Positions 59,868 to 64,000 of a stretch of 64,000 bases of DNA are shown one piece after another. The position numbers and the translations under genes were made by a program. The notes under the pieces were generated by a model. The model saw only the letters and a list, made by a program, of their open reading frames with translations, was not told the origin of the DNA and did not search any database. How positions within the stretch are numbered: position 1 is the stretch's first letter; each line of letters begins with the position of its first letter. This DNA comes from Methanomassiliicoccus sp. (GTDB lineage Archaea > Thermoplasmatota > Thermoplasmata > Methanomassiliicoccales > Methanomassiliicoccaceae): the NCBI GenBank assembly GCA_016109435.1, contig JAEILR010000020.1, positions 62,001 to 126,000 on the forward strand. The letters run 5' to 3'.

Positions 59868-61629
59868 CCTGCTGTTCGCTCGCTTGCCCGCCCTTCTCCC
59901 GTCGGCCAGGGTCCCCTCCGATTTCAACAGGATCATGCGCAGCGCGCGTTCATCGGCCGGCTCCCGGTGGCTGCTGCGCAACGAGATCGAGGAGGACGTC
60001 GTCCGAAAGGGCGCGTGGAACCTGCTCGTCATCACCGCGACCGTGGCCTTCTTCTCGCTGACCGTTATGGCCGCCCTGTTCGGGCCCATGTCGCTGGCAT
60101 ATGGCATCGTCCCCGCCCTGCTGGCACCGATCATCGCTTCCTCCCTCTATCTCAACGCTCCCGACAGCTTCGGCCAGGCGGAGGCCAGGAGGATGCTGGG
60201 GGAGGCTCCCGCGGTGATCGGGTGCATGACCATGAGCATGCAGGTCCAGCCCTCCCTGGAGCACGCGGTCCTGTTCGCCTCCGAACGCAGTGAGGGCGTG
60301 CTCCCCCAGCGACTGAGGGAGGCGATGTGGGTCAACCTCACCCGGTCCAGGGGTTCCCTCACCGATGCGATCAACGACCTGTGCTCCTCCCTCTCCGCGG
60401 AGCACAGCGCGCTCAAGCAGTCCCTTCACCTGGTGGTCTCGGCCACCTGCGAGCGGACCAGGCAGGGGACGGACCGCCTGCTGGACAAGGCCAACGCGGT
60501 CGCCCTGGGCGGGGTCCGGGACGCAGCGGGTTCGTACGCCGCATCCCTGTCCCTGCCGACGATGGTCCTGTTCTCCCTGGGGACGCTGCTCCCCATAATG
60601 CTCTTCTCCCTCCTCCCCCTGCTCACCCTGGGCACCTCGCTGGGAGAGGCTCCCGGCTCGGCCCTGCCCTTCCCCTACTTGGCCTTCCTTCTGCTGGTGG
60701 TGATCCCCCTGTCCGCGTTCCTGTATGCCTGGACGATACTGGCGAGGAACCCACTGGGCATGGTCAGCGGAGGCAGGGTGAGGATCGGGCGCCTGTTCCC
60801 TCCCGCGGTCCTCCTGATATGGGCCGGGGCGGTGGCTGCGGCCGCCATCATCGACCTGGGGGGCCTTCGTCCCTATGCTCTCTCGGCCAGCATGGTCCTG
60901 GTGCCCTGTGCCTATCTGGCCTGGAACCTTAGAGGTCATGGCTCCTCCCTCAAGAGGAAGCGCGTACTGGAGCGGGAGGCCACCGCGGCCCTCTTCCACA
61001 TCGGCAACCGGATGGTGTCCGGGGCGACGTTCGAGAGGGCGCTGGAGGATGCCGGGAGGGACGTCGGGGAGAGCGCGTTCCGGGAGGTCGCCCGCGCCCT
61101 CCTGTACCGCTCACGCCTGTCGGGGAAGGGGCTGGACGAGATCATGGTCGAGGAGGGCAGCCTGCGCGCCGCGTCAGCGGTGGTGGAGAACGCCTTCGTG
61201 ACGGTGGCCCAGTGCGCCGACCGCGATCCCCGCTACGCCGGGCAGATCGCCCTCAATCTCGCCCAGATGCTGTCCGATCTCCAGGCCTGCCAGGTCAAGG
61301 TGGAGGAGAGCCTCAGGGGAGTGGTGGAGATGATGCGATCGACCAGCATGGTCTTCGCCCCCATCGTCCTGGGGGTGACCGGTGCGCTGTTCTCGCTCAT
61401 CGAGACGGGGACCGCGGCGGCCGGGGGGATGGCCGGGGACATCGGCCTCATCACCGGCATCTACATCGGCCAGCTCTCGCTCCTGGTGGCCTTCTTCACC
61501 GTGCTCATCAACGGAGAGAGGAGCTGGAAGAGCGTGGCACACTGCTTTGCCACTAGGACGCCGGTCGCCTTCCTGATCTTCGTGGTCGTCTCCCTCATCT
61601 GCCGAACGGCGCTGAACGGCCTGATGTGA
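59854..61629 (+). CDS. type II secretion/pilus platform membrane protein (TadC/FlaJ-like)
   Basis: 591 residues with two T2SSF domains (about 100-225 and 380-510) between clusters of membrane helices, the archaeal platform layout. EAPAVIGCMTMSMQVQPSLE and FHIGNRMVSGATFERALEDA are the domain cores. It anchors the ATPase and the filament. Its 3' end overlaps the convergent FmdE-like gene by 35 bp. Confidence 0.88.
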   Translation: MSWHDLLFARLPALLPSARVPSDFNRIMRSARSSAGSRWLLRNEIEEDVVRKGAWNLLVITATVAFFSLTVMAALFGPMSLAYGIVPALLAPIIASSLYLNAPDSFGQAEARRMLGEAPAVIGCMTMSMQVQPSLEHAVLFASERSEGVLPQRLREAMWVNLTRSRGSLTDAINDLCSSLSAEHSALKQSLHLVVSATCERTRQGTDRLLDKANAVALGGVRDAAGSYAASLSLPTMVLFSLGTLLPIMLFSLLPLLTLGTSLGEAPGSALPFPYLAFLLLVVIPLSAFLYAWTILARNPLGMVSGGRVRIGRLFPPAVLLIWAGAVAAAAIIDLGGLRPYALSASMVLVPCAYLAWNLRGHGSSLKRKRVLEREATAALFHIGNRMVSGATFERALEDAGRDVGESAFREVARALLYRSRLSGKGLDEIMVEEGSLRAASAVVENAFVTVAQCADRDPRYAGQIALNLAQMLSDLQACQVKVEESLRGVVEMMRSTSMVFAPIVLGVTGALFSLIETGTAAAGGMAGDIGLITGIYIGQLSLLVAFFTVLINGERSWKSVAHCFATRTPVAFLIFVVVSLICRTALNGLM

Positions 61630-62017
61630 TGATGAACAGCCGCTCGTCAGGCTGGGAGTACAGGCCCATGGCCATCTCCTCCTCGTTGTGGTGGTCGCAC
61701 CTGGCCCCGATGTCGTCGATGATGTCCTGAAGGACTATCATGTCCAGATGCCCCTTCCCGTCGGAGAACTCGGCCCTGGCCTGCCCGTCCTCGAGGACCG
61801 TGATGTTGTTCTTCCCCAGGGTGCAGCAGGAGGACATCTGCACCCCGTCGGCAAGGCAGGAGAGCGGGCGCTGGGTCCCACTGTGGACCCTGGAGTAGAT
61901 CCTCTCGGGGAACTGCCGGCGGGCGGTGATCCCCATTCGGTAGCCCAGCACCGCGTACGGGCCGAGGTGGCCGTGGAACCTCTTGAGCGCGACCATTTCG
62001 TCAGGGAGGGAGTTCAT
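61595..62017 (-). CDS. FmdE/FwdE-domain protein
   Basis: 140 residues: RFHGHLGPYAVLGYRMG, SCCTLGKNNITVLE and ARAEFSDGKGHLD match the FmdE domain, which binds a metal near Cys/His residues. The domain is best known from formylmethanofuran dehydrogenase subunit E, but here it stands alone, without the C-terminal zinc finger. ATG 62017 lies about 27 nt from A/T-rich AAAAAATACC (about 62040-62048), so it is probably leaderless. Confidence 0.85.
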   Translation of the reverse strand: MNSLPDEMVALKRFHGHLGPYAVLGYRMGITARRQFPERIYSRVHSGTQRPLSCLADGVQMSSCCTLGKNNITVLEDGQARAEFSDGKGHLDMIVLQDIIDDIGARCDHHNEEEMAMGLYSQPDERLFIITSGRSAPFGR

Positions 62018-62109
62018 GAGGGCTGAGAGCACGCCTCGGTATTTTTTCCTTTCCTGCCGGACAGGACCATCATGGCAAACGATTAACTAAGCGGCGGGGA
62101 TGGAGGACC

Positions 62110-62637
62110 GTGAAGAAGGGTCCCACGTACAAGGCCAAACGGGCCGTTCTGATCCTATTCACCGCATGGCTCCTGGCCGTGATGGTCGCTCCGTTGTCCC
62201 TGCCACCGGGCACCGTCGGCGGGCTGGGCGGACTTCCTGGAACGGTGGACGATGCCTCTTCGTTCGAGGGGATGAACCTCTTCGCCCGGGCCGTCTATCT
62301 GATCGGGGACGCCAATTGCCATCAACTTCCGGACCGTTCGCTCTTCATCAACGATAACCAGATGCCTTTCTGCGCCCGGGACGTGGGGATCTTCATCGGC
62401 CTCGTCCTGGGGATGTTGACCGTCCTTCTGTGGTCGCCCCGGTTCTCCTGGATCGTTCTGGCGGCTCTCGTTCTCCCGATCCTGATCGACGGCGGGGTCC
62501 AGTACCTCGGGGGGCATGAATCGAACAATGTCCTGAGGCTTATCACTGGGGCCCTGGGAGGCGCCGGAGCGTCCTACTTCCTCGGTCATTTCGCCGAACG
62601 GTACGTCGGCAAGGACACCAGCTCCATTGAACGGTGA
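62110..62637 (+). CDS. DUF2085 membrane protein
   Basis: 175 residues with four predicted helices and the family's CHQLPDRSLFINDNQMPFCA segment (the Cys-His-Gln and Cys-Ala-Arg motif). Function unknown. GTG 62110 begins KKGPTYKAKRAVL; a frame from 62100 is not related. Confidence 0.8.
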   Translation: MKKGPTYKAKRAVLILFTAWLLAVMVAPLSLPPGTVGGLGGLPGTVDDASSFEGMNLFARAVYLIGDANCHQLPDRSLFINDNQMPFCARDVGIFIGLVLGMLTVLLWSPRFSWIVLAALVLPILIDGGVQYLGGHESNNVLRLITGALGGAGASYFLGHFAERYVGKDTSSIER

Positions 62638-63030
62638 GAATAAGGGCGAGACAGGCAGGCACGGGAAGTCCTGACGCGAAGCCATCCATATTTCCGTTTT
62701 GGAGCACACGTTCAGAGTAGTGCGTGTACAGGAGTGGTCTTATACGCTACCTGTCCCGGTTCTTAGACCTACCTTGCCTGATTTATACCTATTGACAGGA
62801 ATTTCAAAAACGCGACCTTGACTGGCATGGGGTGTTAAGTCTGTGAAAGGTCGTACGATCGGATAACGCTCCACGGCATCGTGTTCTGATGCGAAGATCC
62901 GGCGTCCAGCGGCCTTCCGTCATCGTGTCCAGATTACCAATTTGGACAAGTTTTATATATGCCCGTCTTCATTGGAGAAGATAGGAAGATTAAAATCCAT
63001 CTTTTAACCGATTTTATGGGTTGATGGTCA
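62638..63030 (+). promoter_or_regulatory. intergenic region with the proteasome promoter
   Basis: Nothing codes here. A strong TATA box ttttatatatg at 62950-62960 predicts a start near 62981 and a leader of about 50 nt to psmB. The rest (62640-62930) shows no recognisable feature. Confidence 0.55.
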
Positions 63031-63693
63031 ATGACTAATAATGAATTGAAGACGGGAACTACCACCATCGGCATCGTATTCAAGGATGGTGTCGTAATGG
63101 CAACTGAACACCGGGCCACCATGGGAAACATCATCGCCCACAAGGACGTCCGAAAACTGTTCAAGATCGATGACAACCTCGGTCTCACCGTGGCGGGCCT
63201 TGTAGGCGACGCCCAGCTTCTCGCCAGGTACATAAAGGCGGAGGTCGAGCTCTACAAGATGAAGAAGGGTACGCCCATGTCGGTCAACTCCGCCGCGACG
63301 CTTCTCTCCAACATCATGAGGGGAGGGGGCGGTTCTTACGGCTTCTACTATGTCGGCCTTATAATGGGCGGCCTCGATACCACCGGTGGACACGTGTACG
63401 CCCTGGACGCCGCGGGCGGGTCCATAAGGGACGAGTACGTATCTATCGGCTCTGGATCATCCTTCGCGTACGGTGTCCTTGAGGACCACTACAAGCTGGG
63501 GATGACCGAGGATGAGGCCATCAACCTAGCCATCAGGGGCCTCAACGCCGCCATGAGGCGGGATTCGGCCAGCGGCGACGGTTACGCCATCGCCGTCATC
63601 AACAAGGACGGTTTCAAGGAGCTTTCCGCCGACGAAACTCTGGAACGGGCCAACAAGATGAAGCTGTTGGTCGGTTACGCCAAACACCTCTAA
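63031..63693 (+). CDS. psmB: proteasome subunit beta
   Basis: 220 residues. A nine-residue propeptide ends in G9; the catalytic threonine is T10 ([16 protein letters not shown]), with the partner residues in the [10 protein letters not shown] and IGSGSS segments. It assembles with alpha rings into the 20S proteasome. The gene precedes aCPSF1, a common archaeal order. Confidence 0.96.
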   Translation: MTNNELKTGTTTIGIVFKDGVVMATEHRATMGNIIAHKDVRKLFKIDDNLGLTVAGLVGDAQLLARYIKAEVELYKMKKGTPMSVNSAATLLSNIMRGGGGSYGFYYVGLIMGGLDTTGGHVYALDAAGGSIRDEYVSIGSGSSFAYGVLEDHYKLGMTEDEAINLAIRGLNAAMRRDSASGDGYAIAVINKDGFKELSADETLERANKMKLLVGYAKHL

Positions 63694-63751
63694 ACCTTTT
63701 CCAAATCTTCATTTATTGACAGTATTTAACTTACAAAAGCGGGAATAATTC

Positions 63752-64000
63752 ATGAGCGCAGAGAGAATTTTAGAGGACGCGAGGGAACAGATCCGGAAGA
63801 TCGCTCCTTCCGATGTGAATATTTCGGCCATCGAGTTCGAGGGCCCGGTAGTGGTGATCTACACAAGGGACATGGAGAAGTTCGCCTCCAACAATGATAT
63901 CGTGAGGCAGCTTGCTCAGGGTCTCAGACGCAGGGTGGCCATTCGGCCTGACCCATCCATGCTCGCCGACCCCTCGGTGGTGGAGAAGCGGATCCGGGAG
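63752..64000 (+). CDS. beta-CASP ribonuclease aCPSF1 (archaeal CPSF), partial N-terminus
   Basis: 83 residues before the window edge: MSAERILEDAREQIRKIAPS, then VVVIYTRDMEKFASNNDIVR and RRVAIRPDPSMLADPSVVEK, the N-terminal KH-domain start of the archaeal CPSF73-like nuclease that acts in 3'-end formation and transcription termination. The catalytic part lies beyond the window. TATA-like agtatttaac (63721-63730) is about 26 nt before ATG 63752. Confidence 0.92.
   Translation, partial: MSAERILEDAREQIRKIAPSDVNISAIEFEGPVVVIYTRDMEKFASNNDIVRQLAQGLRRRVAIRPDPSMLADPSVVEKRIRE

Noticed and set aside
1-64000. In-frame TAG (pyrrolysine) read-through
   Set aside because: Methanomassiliicoccales can use pyrrolysine, so TAG stops were considered. 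The TAG-ending genes seen here (for example marker protein 2, oppF and porA) end at the expected family length, and no methylamine methyltransferase is present.
1-64000. CRISPR array or transposon
   Set aside because: No regularly spaced identical repeats with unique spacers, and no transposase or integrase-like protein, were found. The 12-bp-period repeats near nrdD are too short and have no spacers.

Overview
The window is a GC-rich stretch of an archaeal chromosome, most likely from Thermoplasmatota and best matched by the Methanomassiliicoccales (Methanomassiliicoccus-like). Archaeal markers include the S19e-PDCD5-L39e-L31e-aIF6 ribosomal block, an archaeal-type SRP 7S RNA, proteasome beta, aCPSF1, archaeal ApgM, archaeal MptE (tetrahydromethanopterin pathway) and TATA boxes about 26 nt before many start codons. 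A methanogenesis-marker-2 AIR-synthase-like protein, an FmdE-like domain protein, class III (oxygen-sensitive) ribonucleotide reductase and pyruvate:ferredoxin oxidoreductase point to a strict anaerobe, probably a methanogen. The organism assignment is inference from gene content.

Layout. 1-2340: a lipA-pdhA operon (minus strand), two tandem DUF2769 genes and the 7S RNA. 2335-9090: marker protein 2, a winged-helix regulator and nrdD sharing a 12-bp-period repeat upstream, a zinc-ribbon protein, a site-2 protease and a small DUF6015-like protein. 9230-16070: an oligopeptide ABC transporter (oppA, then oppBCDF plus a small membrane protein); OppA is circularly permuted and both ATPases carry large insertions. 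16300-22480: mptE-DUF373, a zinc-ribbon membrane protein with an UPF0173 hydrolase, an isochorismatase-like hydrolase and the ribosomal operon. 22800-33670: ubiX, an MMPL exporter with divergent TetR, leuS, a small monooxygenase-like protein, an RHH regulator followed by a truncated FtsZ-like protein, and a COG3199 kinase. 34340-39680: a tight porGDAB-iorAB operon.

40800-50460 is accessory DNA. It starts with a copper-storage-like protein and a tRNA-Leu(UAG) gene. After the tRNA gene come at least three more tRNA-Leu-derived fragments, which separate short modules (GNAT acetyltransferase, aquaporin, a DUF3795-like remnant, a secreted protein, a split gene, DUF6448). No integrase is visible, so this looks like a decayed integration hot spot. 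A divergent uracil-DNA glycosylase-like gene and a pair of related membrane-anchored surface proteins follow.

50600-64000 returns to core genes: small zinc-ribbon and membrane proteins, an M29-like aminopeptidase, apgM, and a type IV pilus/secretion-like locus (two pilin-like genes, U32 peptidase, a Cys-rich partner, ATPase, membrane platform). An FmdE-like protein, a DUF2085 protein, psmB and the start of aCPSF1 end the window.

The most unusual items are the circularly permuted OppA, the shared 12-bp-period repeats before the winged-helix gene and nrdD, the tRNA-Leu fragment island, and an RHH-linked FtsZ homologue lacking the T7 catalytic loop and the C-terminal domain.
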